From contig CANMHT010000005.1 of the NCBI GenBank assembly GCA_947497755.1, positions 62,001 through 126,000 of the forward strand: a stretch of DNA of 64,000 nt, read 5' to 3'. The notes below the pieces were generated by a model that made no database searches, was not told where the DNA came from, and saw only the letters and a program-made list of their open reading frames with translations. Below, piece by piece: positions 24,805 to 33,667 of this stretch. Within the stretch, counting starts at the first letter, position 1; the number at the start of each line of letters is the position of its first letter. This DNA is from an uncultured Polaribacter sp. GTDB lineage: Bacteria > Bacteroidota > Bacteroidia > Flavobacteriales > Flavobacteriaceae. The position numbers and the translations under genes are program-made.

Positions 24805-24878
24805 AAAATTTTAATTCAATACCATTCTAATATGCGGAATTCCGTCTTCTAAGTACTCCTCTCCTACTTGTTTAAAAC
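24805..24878. repeat. Right copy of the 74-bp direct repeat, within the intact GNAT 3' end
   Basis: Matches 23137-23210 at 71 of 74 positions. Here the sequence continues into the full acetyltransferase gene, so this copy is the original one. Confidence 0.9.
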
Positions 24879-25257
24879 CATGAGTTTGGTAAAACTTTTT
24901 AATGTAAACTTGAGAAGATAAAGCCATTTTTTCTGTTTTAAAATGGTCTTTTACCGCTTTTACAGATACTTTCATTAAATCATGACCATAACCATATTTA
25001 CGTTCAGTATCTTTAACTACTACTCTACCAATACTTGCTTCTTCAAAATAATCTCCAGGTTTAAAAATACGTGTATAAGCAATGATTTTATCATTTTTAA
25101 AACCTATAACATGTAGAGATTTTTGATCTTTAAAATCTATGTCTTGATATACACAATCTTGCTCTACAACAAAAACTTCAGAACGCAATTGTAAAATACC
25201 ATACAATTCTTCTGTTGTTAACTCAGAAAAAGACTTAACAATAAACTTTAATGTCAT
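24811..25257 (-). CDS. ElaA-type GNAT acetyltransferase
   Basis: A 148-residue protein of the ElaA branch of GNAT enzymes, recognisable by FSELTTEELYGILQLRSEVFVVEQDCVYQDID at the start, split here as FSEL, LRSEVFVVEQDC and YQDID. Later come IAYTRIF, SIGRVVVKDTERKYGYGHDLM (acetyl-CoA loop R-K-Y-G-Y-G) and IKKFYQTHGFKQVG. Substrate unknown. It overlaps rpiB's end by one base and is presumably co-transcribed with it. Its last 23 codons are duplicated at 23144-23210. Confidence 0.9.
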   Translation of the reverse strand: MTLKFIVKSFSELTTEELYGILQLRSEVFVVEQDCVYQDIDFKDQKSLHVIGFKNDKIIAYTRIFKPGDYFEEASIGRVVVKDTERKYGYGHDLMKVSVKAVKDHFKTEKMALSSQVYIKKFYQTHGFKQVGEEYLEDGIPHIRMVLN

Positions 25258-25688
25258 TATTTACAAGATATTTTTTCTACTCTATTAGCATGTCTACCAC
25301 CTTCAAAATCAGTATTTAAAAATACATCTACAAAACCTAGTGCTTGTTGTAAAGAAACAAAACGAGCTGGAATGGTTAATATATTAGCGTTATTATGTTG
25401 GCGTGTTAATGCTACTAATTCATTATTCCAACACAAAGCAGCTCTGATTCCTTGATGTTTATTTGCTGTCATTTGAGCTCCATTTCCACTACCACATAAA
25501 ATAATTCCGAATGTAGCTTCTCCAGATTCTACAGCATTCGCAGTTGGATGGATCGCATCTGGATAATCCATACTATCGTTAGTATCCGTTCCAAAATTTA
25601 AAACAGTATGTCCTGCTGCTTCTAGTTTTTTAACAATTTCGAATTTGTATTCAGTTCCTGCATGATCATTTCCTATGGCAATTGTCAT
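25257..25688 (-). CDS. rpiB: Ribose 5-phosphate isomerase B
   Basis: A 143-residue enzyme interconverting ribose 5-phosphate and ribulose 5-phosphate in the pentose phosphate pathway. GNDHAG (6-11), DYPD (41-44), the catalytic Cys65 in LCGSGNG, and NANILTIPAR are the RpiB/LacA signatures. The TGA/ATG overlap with the GNAT gene implies one transcript. Confidence 0.95.
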   Translation of the reverse strand: MTIAIGNDHAGTEYKFEIVKKLEAAGHTVLNFGTDTNDSMDYPDAIHPTANAVESGEATFGIILCGSGNGAQMTANKHQGIRAALCWNNELVALTRQHNNANILTIPARFVSLQQALGFVDVFLNTDFEGGRHANRVEKISCK

Positions 25689-25719
25689 AATAAGTTGTGT
25701 TTAATTGTGTTATGTATCG

Positions 25720-25747
25720 CAAAAATAGTGATTCAGACGGTTATCAA
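25720..25747 (-). promoter_or_regulatory. rpiB promoter
   Basis: On the minus strand, TTG (25747-25745) and TATTTTTG (25727-25720) are separated by 17 bases, giving a start near 25713 and a 25-base leader. The -33 element overlaps a TTATCAACA word at 25741-25749. Confidence 0.55.
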
Positions 25748-26356
25748 CAGTTTTTAACAATCAAAATTTTACATTTTTTAATAACCTATTTAAAATTAAG
25801 TGATTATCTATATTAAATGAATGTTAAGAAGTATTATCAAATTTTTAAAACTTTTTTTGATTCTTTCAATTATTATTACAATACAAGAATTGATTTTAGA
25901 TAAGCAACTTTTTTTATGCCTTTTTAATTTCAATTTATCAACAAATAATTAACCTCTTTTTTACATTCAAATTTTATTAAAAAATTAAAAATAAATGTCA
26001 ATTAATGTTAATAAGAATTGTTAATAACTATAGATTTTAATTGATTTTTAAGCTTTTAAGACTACGATAAATTGTTAATTGTATTTAATAAGTGATATTC
26101 TAAAATTTAAAAGCAACTTTTTATTGTAACTATTAACACTATATCATAAACAAAATCTTTTTTAAATTTTTTTAAAGACTTTTTATTTTAATAATATATA
26201 GTGTTTATAACCTTAAAAAGAAAAAGTTTAAAATAACTCTTGTTTTTTACAAATCTGAAAATTCTTCTTTTTTGATTTTAGAAAAAATAAGAATCGTAAA
26301 GATACTCGTAGTTAAAATTGAATAAAAAGTTATTGGTAAAAACTAATAAAGAACTT
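25741..26356. other. Very AT-rich spacer with DnaA-box-like words; possible replication origin
   Basis: About 620 bases without a credible gene. It contains TTATCAACA at 25741 and 25935, TTATTAACA on the minus strand at 26006-26014 and 26019-26027, and CTATTAACA at 26130, all one or two changes from the DnaA box TTATCCACA. A 10-bp inverted repeat (aacactatat 26135-26144, atatagtgtt 26196-26205) flanks a T-rich run. Two parS-type sites lie 20-22 kb away. Against an origin: gene strand bias does not switch here and dnaA is absent. Confidence 0.35.
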
Positions 26357-26521
26357 TTAAACAGTTCTGTTACCTTGTCTTTCTAGTTTTAAAGAATCTT
26401 TCTGTACTTCTACAGTTTCTTGTGGTGAGTTTAAGGGAGAATTAATACGTTTAACAGCCACGTAGATACCTGTGACAAAAATCACTAAGAAAAGGGCTAT
26501 TATTTTGTGTAAATTTTTCAT
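26357..26521 (-). CDS. 54-residue membrane-anchored protein
   Basis: A small frame starting ATG at 26521 encodes MKNLHKIIALFLVIFVTGIY, one hydrophobic helix, then a polar tail (VKRINSPLNSPQETVEVQKDS and LKLERQGNRTV, split). The charge pattern is that of a signal anchor with a periplasmic tail. It is more GC-rich than the surrounding spacer, supporting coding. Function unknown; it may be transcribed alone or with the lipid kinase upstream of it on the same strand. Confidence 0.55.
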   Translation of the reverse strand: MKNLHKIIALFLVIFVTGIYVAVKRINSPLNSPQETVEVQKDSLKLERQGNRTV

Positions 26522-26603
26522 GTGTTAAATACTTCCTACATACTAAAGACGAGGAATTTTAACAATTGTTACATTTTTCTTAAGTTTTTTTTAACTTTTT
26601 TAA

Positions 26604-27518
26604 TTAAGGAACAATAAATTGAATGGCCTTTTGAACAACACTTACATTTACTGATCCTGAATTAATTAGCTCTCCATCTGCTTGAATAAATGGTTTTTCT
26701 GATGTAGTTTTAGGACTAACTTTAATAGAATTACTTTTGTAAGTACTTACTTTTCTGTGGTTTACAATGTTTCCGTTGTATAATTTTGGTAAGTTTAAAA
26801 TCAAGTCTAATAAGCTTAAATTTTTAGCAATAGTGATATCAAATAAACCATCAGAAGGTTTTACATCTTTGGTAAATTGCATGCCTCCGCCAGAAAATTG
26901 ACAAATTCCAAAAATAGTCATCAAACATTTTTCTGTAATTGTCTGATTGTTAATTTCTATTTTAAAATCCGTTTTTTTATAAAATAATAAACCAGCAATT
27001 CCGCTTAATAAATAGGCAATCCCGCCAAAACGTTTTAGTTTTTTTAATTTGTTAACAACATACCCGTCATAACCAATTCCGGCAACATTATTAAAGTAGG
27101 TAACGGTATTATTTTCGGTTTCTAATTTTCCTATATCTTGTAAAATAGATTTTCCATTTTTTAAGATTAGAATAGATTTCTCTATCTTTGTCGGGATATT
27201 ATAGGTTTTTACCCAATCATTTCCAGTACCAATAGGTATTACAGCAATTTGTATAGTAGTTGTATCAACAAAATTTTGAGACATTATTCCGTTTACTATA
27301 TGATGTAAAGTACCATCTCCACCAACAGAAATAATTTTAGTAAATCCGTTTTTAATAGCATTGTGTACCAATTCAATTTCGTGTTTTGAGTACTCTGTAA
27401 ATGCAAAAGAATAAGGAATACTTTGGTTTGTTAATAAAGAAGAAATATGTTGCCAACTTTTTTTTGATTTTCCGTTTCCAGAAGTTGGGTTTATTATTAA
27501 AAACCAGTTAGTATTCAT
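26604..27518 (-). CDS. Diacylglycerol/lipid kinase family protein (YegS/BmrU-like)
   Basis: From the ATG at 27518 the protein has 304 residues and starts directly with the catalytic fold, MNTNWFLIINPTSGNGKSKK; the upstream ATG at 27551 adds a stray hydrophobic stretch. It has the nucleotide-binding GGDGT (66-70, then LHHIVNG) and IPIGTGNDW of the DAGK catalytic domain, and the C-terminal IQADGELI motif. It should phosphorylate a lipid such as diacylglycerol at the inner face of the membrane. It is divergent from rnr. Confidence 0.9.
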   Translation of the reverse strand: MNTNWFLIINPTSGNGKSKKSWQHISSLLTNQSIPYSFAFTEYSKHEIELVHNAIKNGFTKIISVGGDGTLHHIVNGIMSQNFVDTTTIQIAVIPIGTGNDWVKTYNIPTKIEKSILILKNGKSILQDIGKLETENNTVTYFNNVAGIGYDGYVVNKLKKLKRFGGIAYLLSGIAGLLFYKKTDFKIEINNQTITEKCLMTIFGICQFSGGGMQFTKDVKPSDGLFDITIAKNLSLLDLILNLPKLYNGNIVNHRKVSTYKSNSIKVSPKTTSEKPFIQADGELINSGSVNVSVVQKAIQFIVP

Positions 27519-27630
27519 AAAATAAATAATTAAAAGAGCAGCAAAATACAAAATAGTATTGATAACTATTATTTAATAAAATTTAACTAGAAATAGTTGT
27601 ATTTTGCTTTCAATAAAATAAGAATGACAG

Positions 27631-29847
27631 ATGTCGAAGAAAAAAAAGAAATTTTATAAAAAGAAAGGAAGAATCATTAAAAATTTAACTAGAAGTATAT
27701 TTAAAATCTTAAATGAAGATTCTACAAAATCATATAATTACAAACAAATAGCTGCTAAAATTGGTATTACAGATACCGATGGAAAAACGCAAATATTAAA
27801 GAAGTTAGCTGAACTTACTGCTACAAAAAAGATTAAAGAAATTGATAGAGGAAAATATCAAATTAACATAGAAAGAAAGTATAGCATTGGTACCTTAGAT
27901 GTGACATCTAATGGAAATGCTTATTTTATTTCTGACGAGTTTGAAGAAGATATTTTTGTACCCTCTATTAATTTAAATAAAGGTTTGCATAGAGATACGG
28001 TTAAAGTTTATACATATAACAAGCGTGGAAGTAGAAAATTAGAAGCCGATGTTGTAGAAGTGATAGAAAGAGCAAAAACAGAATTTGTTGGTGTTTTACA
28101 ACTCAATAAAAATTTTGGTTTCGTAATTCCAGATAACAACAAAATGTATGCTGATATTTTTATTGCAAAAAATAAAATTAAAGATGCAGAAGACGGAGAT
28201 AAAGTGGTTGCAACCATAACAGATTGGCCTTCAAATTCTAAAAATCCTTTTGGAAAAATAACCAATGTTTTAGGAAAACCAGGAGATCATAATACAGAGA
28301 TTCATTCTATTTTATTAGAGTATGGTTTGCCTTATGAATTTCCAAGTGAAGTAGAAGAAGAAGCTCAAAATTTACCGATAGAAATTACCAAAGAAGAAAT
28401 TGCTAAACGTAGAGATATGCGAGGCGATTTAACCTTTACCATCGATCCAAAAGATGCGAAAGATTTTGATGATGCATTGTCTTTTACAAAGCTAGAAAAT
28501 GGAAATTATGAAATAGGAATTCACATTGCAGATGTATCTCATTATTTACAAGAAAAAACAATATTAGACGATGAAGCTTATGAAAGAGCAACTTCTGTTT
28601 ATTTAGTAGATAGAGTAGTGCCAATGCTTCCAGAAATGTTATCAAATGGTGTTTGTTCTTTGCGTCCTAATGAAGAAAAACTAACCTTTTCTGCTGTTTT
28701 TGAAATGAATGAAAAAGCACAAGTTGTAAATCAATGGTTTGGAAGAACTGTTACCTATTCTGATCAACGTTTTGCTTATGAAGAAGCACAATCAATTATA
28801 GAAAATTGTCAATTATCAGAAATTAAAAGTTATACAATGCCAAAAACTATTTCTATTATTGATAAAGAGTATGAAGTTTCTAAAGAAATAGTTGAAGCAA
28901 CTTTAAAATTGGATGAATTGGCAAAAAAAATGCGTAAAAAACGTATGAAATCTGGTGCCATTTCTTTTGATAGAGTAGAAGTGAAGTTTCATTTAGATGA
29001 TAATGCAAATCCTTTAGGTGTATTTTTTAAAGAATCTAAAGATGCTAATAAATTAATAGAAGAATTTATGTTATTAGCAAATAGAAAAGTTGCCGAATTT
29101 ATTGGTAGAGAAAAGGGAAAACCTAGTAATAAAACATTTGTTTATAGAACGCATGATGAACCTGATGTTGATAAATTAGCAGCTTTACAAGGTATTGTTA
29201 GTAAGTTTGGATACTCAATAAATACAGAAACCAAAGCATCTACTTCAGAATCTTTAAACAAATTATTGGCAGATGTTCATGGTAAAGCAGAATCTAATAT
29301 GGTAGAAACCTTAGCCATTCGTTCTATGAGTAAAGCAGAATATACTACTCAAAATATTGGACATTATGGGTTAGCTTTTGATTATTATAGTCATTTTACA
29401 TCACCTATTAGACGTTATCCTGATGTAATGACACATCGATTACTACAGCATTATTTAGATGGTGGAAAAACGCCAAAAGCAGAGATTTATGAAGAAAAAT
29501 GTAAACATGCTTCTCAAATGGAAGAATTGGCAGCAAAAGCAGAACGTTCTTCAATTAAATACATGCAAATTAAATACATGCAAGATCATCAAGATAAAGC
29601 GTTTGATGGTGTTATTTCTGGAGTAACAGAATGGGGAATTTATGTAGAAATTAAAGAAAATAAATGTGAAGGAATGGTGCGTATTAGAGATATAAAGAAC
29701 GATTATTATATTTTTGATGAGCAACAATATGCTATTATTGGACAAGCAACAAAACATATGTACCAATTAGGAGATGAAGTAGTAGTGAAGGTAAAACATA
29801 CAGATTTAGAGCGTAAACATTTAGATTTTACTTTAATTGAAGATTAA
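27631..29847 (+). CDS. rnr: Ribonuclease R
   Basis: A 738-residue processive 3'-5' exoribonuclease that degrades structured RNA. Order: basic N-terminus (MSKKKKKFYKKKGR), winged helix-like segment, two cold-shock OB folds (about 85-230), the RNB domain with catalytic D272, D278, D280 and D281 in IDPKDAKDFDDA, the YRTHDEPD stretch, FTSPIRRYPDVMTHR, and a C-terminal S1 domain (about 650-735). Length is within the family range, with a shorter basic C-terminus than in E. coli. Confidence 0.96.
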   Translation: MSKKKKKFYKKKGRIIKNLTRSIFKILNEDSTKSYNYKQIAAKIGITDTDGKTQILKKLAELTATKKIKEIDRGKYQINIERKYSIGTLDVTSNGNAYFISDEFEEDIFVPSINLNKGLHRDTVKVYTYNKRGSRKLEADVVEVIERAKTEFVGVLQLNKNFGFVIPDNNKMYADIFIAKNKIKDAEDGDKVVATITDWPSNSKNPFGKITNVLGKPGDHNTEIHSILLEYGLPYEFPSEVEEEAQNLPIEITKEEIAKRRDMRGDLTFTIDPKDAKDFDDALSFTKLENGNYEIGIHIADVSHYLQEKTILDDEAYERATSVYLVDRVVPMLPEMLSNGVCSLRPNEEKLTFSAVFEMNEKAQVVNQWFGRTVTYSDQRFAYEEAQSIIENCQLSEIKSYTMPKTISIIDKEYEVSKEIVEATLKLDELAKKMRKKRMKSGAISFDRVEVKFHLDDNANPLGVFFKESKDANKLIEEFMLLANRKVAEFIGREKGKPSNKTFVYRTHDEPDVDKLAALQGIVSKFGYSINTETKASTSESLNKLLADVHGKAESNMVETLAIRSMSKAEYTTQNIGHYGLAFDYYSHFTSPIRRYPDVMTHRLLQHYLDGGKTPKAEIYEEKCKHASQMEELAAKAERSSIKYMQIKYMQDHQDKAFDGVISGVTEWGIYVEIKENKCEGMVRIRDIKNDYYIFDEQQYAIIGQATKHMYQLGDEVVVKVKHTDLERKHLDFTLIED

Positions 29848-29922
29848 ATGTAAATTGTCACAATAAAAAAAAGAAAAAGTCTTTATACTTGTATAAAGGA
29901 TTACAAACCCTAAAAAAGACAA

Positions 29923-30600
29923 ATGAAAAATTATATAGTAGGAATTTTATTTTTACTTTCAATTTCAACGGTAGGTCAGACTACAATTACTAAAACACTA
30001 GGAGATTATACTACACTAAAAGTATATAATGGCATTGATGTTAAATTAGTAAAGTCAGACAAGCAAGAGATGATTATTACTGGTGAAAAATCAGAAAAAG
30101 TAAAAGTTAAAAATTCAAATAATACCCTAAAAATATCTTTACGTTTTCCAGAAACGTTGGCAAACGGAAAGGTAAAAATAACTTTATATTATTCTAAAAA
30201 TATCCAAACAATCGATGTAAATGAAGGTGCAATGGTAACTGCGAAAGATTTTAATCAATCACAATTAGAAGTTAAAGCACAAGAAGGCGCATTGATTAAT
30301 ATGGTAGTTATTACAAAGCATTTAACGGTTAAATCTGTTTCTGGTGGTGTTATTAAATTAACAGGTACAACTAAAAACCAGAATGTAGAAGTTACAGATT
30401 CTGGTGTATACCATGCTTACAATTTAAAAGCTTCTGATTCTTCTGTAATTAGAGCTGCTATTGGAGGAAAAGCAGAAGTAAATGTAGGAGAAACTTTAGA
30501 TGCTAAAATTAGATTTGGAGGTACTATTTTTTATAAAGGAAAACCAGAAGTTTTAAAAACAAAAAAAGTTTTAGGAGGAACCATAGAAGCTAAGAATTAA
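29923..30600 (+). CDS. Secreted DUF2807 (head GIN domain) protein
   Basis: A 225-residue exported protein: signal peptide MKNYIVGILFLLSISTVGQ followed by a right-handed beta-helix-like domain of short repeats (LKVYNGIDVKLV, ITGEKSEKVKV, IDVNEGAMVTAKDF, VEVTDSGVYHAYNL) typical of DUF2807. Such proteins are found in the periplasm or outer membrane of Bacteroidota; adhesion has been suggested, function unknown. A small hairpin (ctttata/tataaag near 29880) lies upstream of it. Confidence 0.88.
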   Translation: MKNYIVGILFLLSISTVGQTTITKTLGDYTTLKVYNGIDVKLVKSDKQEMIITGEKSEKVKVKNSNNTLKISLRFPETLANGKVKITLYYSKNIQTIDVNEGAMVTAKDFNQSQLEVKAQEGALINMVVITKHLTVKSVSGGVIKLTGTTKNQNVEVTDSGVYHAYNLKASDSSVIRAAIGGKAEVNVGETLDAKIRFGGTIFYKGKPEVLKTKKVLGGTIEAKN

Positions 30601-30614
30601 TAAAAAGCTTTTTG

Positions 30615-30622
30615 TATCTTTG
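30615..30622 (+). promoter_or_regulatory. -7 box (TATCTTTG) of tatA
   Basis: A perfect TAnnTTTG element 18 bases before the tatA ATG, predicting a leader of about 11 bases and separate transcription from the DUF2807 gene. Confidence 0.5.
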
Positions 30623-30639
30623 TCTCAAAATTAGAAATA

Positions 30640-30825
30640 ATGAATTTACAGAATATGATTTTAATGATTGGAATGCCACAAGTTATTGTAATAATTGTAG
30701 TGGTTTTATTACTATTTGGTGGTAGAAAAATTCCAGAATTAATGAAAGGTTTAGGTAGCGGAATAAAAGAATTTAAAAACGCTGCTAAAGAAGAAGAAAA
30801 AGATAAAATAGACGAGAAAAACTAG
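30640..30825 (+). CDS. tatA: Sec-independent protein translocase TatA
   Basis: A 61-residue pore-forming subunit of the twin-arginine translocase. A short N-terminal membrane helix (about 10-26) is followed by the hinge [16 protein letters not shown] and an amphipathic, acidic/basic tail ([14 protein letters not shown]). The F-G-x-x-K/R-x-P-E-L motif is diagnostic of TatA/E rather than TatB. tatC is not in the window. Confidence 0.93.
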   Translation: MNLQNMILMIGMPQVIVIIVVVLLLFGGRKIPELMKGLGSGIKEFKNAAKEEEKDKIDEKN

Positions 30826-30842
30826 TCAGTTTATATATAATA

Positions 30843-30880
30843 AAAAATCCGAAGGAATTTTCCTTCGGATTTTATTTTTA
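30843..30880. terminator. Bidirectional terminator between tatA and ybjQ-like gene
   Basis: A 12-bp perfect stem (aaatccgaagga 30845-30856, tccttcggattt 30861-30872) with a 4-base loop, followed by T-rich DNA on the plus strand and A-rich DNA in front, so it can serve both convergent genes. Confidence 0.85.
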
Positions 30881-30893
30881 TAAAAGTTTGGTG

Positions 30894-31211
30894 TTAGAAC
30901 TTTACTGCAGTTCCAGAAGCAGTAACCATTAACATTCCGCCAGAAGCTCCAACAGTTTCATAATCTAAATCTACACCAATTACAGCATCTGCACCCATTC
31001 TTAATGCTTGATCTTGCATTTCTCTTAATGCAGTATCTTTTGCTTCTCTTAAAACACGTTCATAAGAGCCAGACCTTCCTCCAACAATATCTCTAATTCC
31101 GGCAAAAATATCTTTAAACAAGTTGGCTCCAATAATGGTTTCTCCAGTTACAATACCTAAATATTGTTTTATTTCGTGTGTTTCTAGTGTATTTGTAGTA
31201 GTTACTATCAT
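30894..31211 (-). CDS. YbjQ/UPF0145 family protein
   Basis: A 105-residue soluble protein of the UPF0145 (YbjQ, putative heavy-metal-binding) family: [30 protein letters not shown], seen in parts as [11 protein letters not shown] and GANLFKD, then [22 protein letters not shown] and [12 protein letters not shown]. It forms pentameric barrels; the biological role is not known. It lies three bases after the SPFH gene and is probably co-transcribed with it. Confidence 0.9.
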   Translation of the reverse strand: MIVTTTNTLETHEIKQYLGIVTGETIIGANLFKDIFAGIRDIVGGRSGSYERVLREAKDTALREMQDQALRMGADAVIGVDLDYETVGASGGMLMVTASGTAVKF

Positions 31212-31214
31212 AAT

Positions 31215-32141
31215 TTATTCTTCTTTTTTCTTAGTTTTTGGGTTATTAGAAGCTTGTTCTATTTTATTAGCTGCAACTAGGCTAGTTACCATATCATTTA
31301 ACATATTACTTGCAGCATTTGGATTGTTAGGTAATAAAATTAAATTACTATTAGTATCAGCTCCAATAGATTGTAAAGTATCGTAATGTTGTGTAATTAC
31401 AATTAATGCTGATGCTTCTTGAGAATTGATTCCCGCTTTATTTAATACATCTACAGATTCTTCCAAACCGCGCGCAATTTCTCTACGTTGATCTGCAATA
31501 CCTTTACCTTGTAAACGTTTACTTTCTGCTTCTGCTTTGGCACGTTCTACAATTAAAATACGTTGCGCATCTCCTTCGTATTGTGCAGCTACTTTTTCTC
31601 TTTCAGAAGCATTAATTCTATTCATAGCTTCTTTTACTTGTGCATCGGGATCAATATCTGTAACTAGAGTTTTAATAATGTCATATCCATAATTTAACAT
31701 GGCATCATTTAACTCTGTTTTTACAGCAATTGCAATGTCATCTTTTTTAACAAAAACATCGTCTAATTTCATTTTTGGTACTTCTGCACGTACTACATCA
31801 AATACATATGAAGTGATTTGATCATGAGGATAATCTAACTTATAAAAAGCATCATATACTTTGTCTTTAATTACTTTAAATTGAACAGAGACTTTTAATT
31901 TTACAAATACATCATCTAGAGTTTTGGTTTCTACGATAACGTCTAATTGTTGAATTTTTAAACTTAATTTACCCGAAATTCTATCAATAATTGGAATTTT
32001 TAGTTGTAAACCAGAATGACGAATGCTTTGGAATTTTCCAAATCGTTCAATAATAGCAGATGTTTGTTGTTTAACAGTAAAGAAAGAAGCAAGAATTAAT
32101 AATACTCCTACAACGGTAATGATAATATAAGTTGGTTCCAT
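31215..32141 (-). CDS. SPFH/band 7 family membrane protein
   Basis: A 308-residue stomatin/prohibitin-like protein. One N-terminal membrane helix (about 4-22) is followed by the SPFH domain (QQTSAIIERFGKFQSIRHSGLQLKIP; LDVIVETKTLDDVFVKLKVSVQF) and a helical region EREKVAAQYEGDAQRILIVERAKAEAE typical of oligomerising flotillin/stomatin tails, ending in a Lys-rich tail. Such proteins build membrane microdomain scaffolds and influence membrane proteolysis. No NfeD partner is adjacent; instead a YbjQ protein follows. Confidence 0.9.
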   Translation of the reverse strand: MEPTYIIITVVGVLLILASFFTVKQQTSAIIERFGKFQSIRHSGLQLKIPIIDRISGKLSLKIQQLDVIVETKTLDDVFVKLKVSVQFKVIKDKVYDAFYKLDYPHDQITSYVFDVVRAEVPKMKLDDVFVKKDDIAIAVKTELNDAMLNYGYDIIKTLVTDIDPDAQVKEAMNRINASEREKVAAQYEGDAQRILIVERAKAEAESKRLQGKGIADQRREIARGLEESVDVLNKAGINSQEASALIVITQHYDTLQSIGADTNSNLILLPNNPNAASNMLNDMVTSLVAANKIEQASNNPKTKKKEE

Positions 32142-32230
32142 AATTTATTTTTTTTGAAAGATACAAAGAATGAGATCTAATTACAAGACGCAATTTTATA
32201 GAAATGTTACAGTTATGTGCGTTTACTTCT

Positions 32231-33352
32231 TTATAAATGTTGTTTTCTAAAACTTGTAGGAGTAGTTTTTGTACTCTTCTTAAAAGCTGTATAAAATGCT
32301 GCTTTGCTATTAAAACCAACATCTATAGCAATTGCAAAAATAGTATCTGGTTTTTCTTGTAAAAGTTTCTTTTTTGCTTCTTCTATTCTAAAGGTATTGA
32401 TATAATCTGGAAAGCTTTTTTGAGTATTTTCATTAATAGCTTGAGAAATGTATGGAATGGATTTGTTTAGATTTTCTGAAAGAGTATTTAATTTTAACTC
32501 GGCATCTAAAAACAACTTTTGTCCTTGAACCAATTCGTCAATTTCTTTAAATAGTTGAGAAGAGTCTACCAGAGAAGAGTTTTTATACTTTTCTTTTAAA
32601 ACAGATCCTAAATCTTCATATTTTCCTGTAAAAGCAAACACCGGAAAATACATAATAGAGTAGGTGAGTACAATAAAAAATATGGTATGTAAAATAGGTT
32701 CAATCTTTATCAAAATGCTTAAAAAATCAAAATTATAAAAAGCAATAATGATGTTTATTAGCATAAGAGAAATAATCACAATATTGATAATTATTACTAA
32801 AAATCCCCATCGATAATACATTTCTTTTTGTTTATCAAGTACAAGAATTAAAGGAGTATTTTTAAATATATTTAAAGCTTTAATCATAAAAAATAGATTA
32901 AAGGCACACGCAATAATATGGTCTATTTCTGCAATTTGAACTACTCTAGAACCTCTCGCTTTCATAAAATATTCCATTCCTCCCATTAATTCTACTTTGT
33001 TTTTAAAGAAGAGAAAGAGTAGTATTCTAATAAAAGTATATATAGAAAGGATAATAGCATAAATTTTTATGTTACTAAACGCATTTACTATAGTACTTAC
33101 AAAATAGCACAAGAAGAAACCAATGAAATGAAAAGAGATATAACCTAAAAACATGATTGGTAAATAACCTTCATTTTTTGTTATTGAAAAGTAAGCTTCA
33201 AAAGACATAATTGCATAAATAAAAACGATGGTTGCTAAGCTTCTTTTAGCCGTATTATTTTTACCAAGATTATTTTTACTAAATAGAATAAAGAATAGCA
33301 GAAAGCTTCCTAAAATAATATTGATAACAGGAAAAGTATGTACTATGGTCAT
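32231..33352 (-). CDS. Membrane-bound AraC-family transcriptional regulator
   Basis: A 373-residue protein with about seven hydrophobic helices in residues 1-240 and an AraC-type DNA-binding domain at the C-terminus (about 270-372; LSENLNKSIPYISQAIN, then YINTFRIEEAKKKL and AIDVGFNSKAAFYTAFKK). The membrane part is of the kind found in Bacteroidota sensor-regulators, implying a signal from the membrane. It is divergent from the RND efflux operon and could be its regulator; this is inferred from position only. Confidence 0.85.
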   Translation of the reverse strand: MTIVHTFPVINIILGSFLLFFILFSKNNLGKNNTAKRSLATIVFIYAIMSFEAYFSITKNEGYLPIMFLGYISFHFIGFFLCYFVSTIVNAFSNIKIYAIILSIYTFIRILLFLFFKNKVELMGGMEYFMKARGSRVVQIAEIDHIIACAFNLFFMIKALNIFKNTPLILVLDKQKEMYYRWGFLVIIINIVIISLMLINIIIAFYNFDFLSILIKIEPILHTIFFIVLTYSIMYFPVFAFTGKYEDLGSVLKEKYKNSSLVDSSQLFKEIDELVQGQKLFLDAELKLNTLSENLNKSIPYISQAINENTQKSFPDYINTFRIEEAKKKLLQEKPDTIFAIAIDVGFNSKAAFYTAFKKSTKTTPTSFRKQHL

Positions 33353-33667
33353 TGACTAATTTATAATAGTTTACAATTCAATAATGTTGTATAAGATAAA
33401 ATACTATTTGAATTGTGCTAATTATCTACAAAAATTAATTATTAATGAAGCTTATTTTTCTTGTTTGGTTTTATAAATCGAGACGCTTATCAATAAAAAT
33501 TAAAATAGTTTTGCCCCAAATTACAATCCCCCTAAGTAATTTATCATAACGAGAAGGTTGTTTATTAGAAACAACCTTCTTAATTTTTTTAGTATATTTA
33601 AGTACTTGTCTTACATGTTTTTATGTGTTTGGATATCCTCTATTATTAGAATAAAAATTAAAAACAG
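33353..33667. other. Intergenic region between AraC-type regulator and RND operon
   Basis: A 315-base non-coding gap. It holds a TAGTTTTG box at 33506-33513 and, about 40 bases later, a strong plus-strand terminator (33553-33590), so a transcript of roughly 70 bases could be made ahead of the efflux genes. No other gene was found. Confidence 0.5.
33553..33590 (+). terminator. Terminator upstream of the RND operon
   Basis: A perfect 11-bp stem (gaaggttgttt 33553-33563, aaacaaccttc 33569-33579), 5-base loop, then ttaattttttt. It points at the efflux operon with no upstream plus-strand gene, so it ends either a small RNA or an attenuated leader. Confidence 0.8.
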
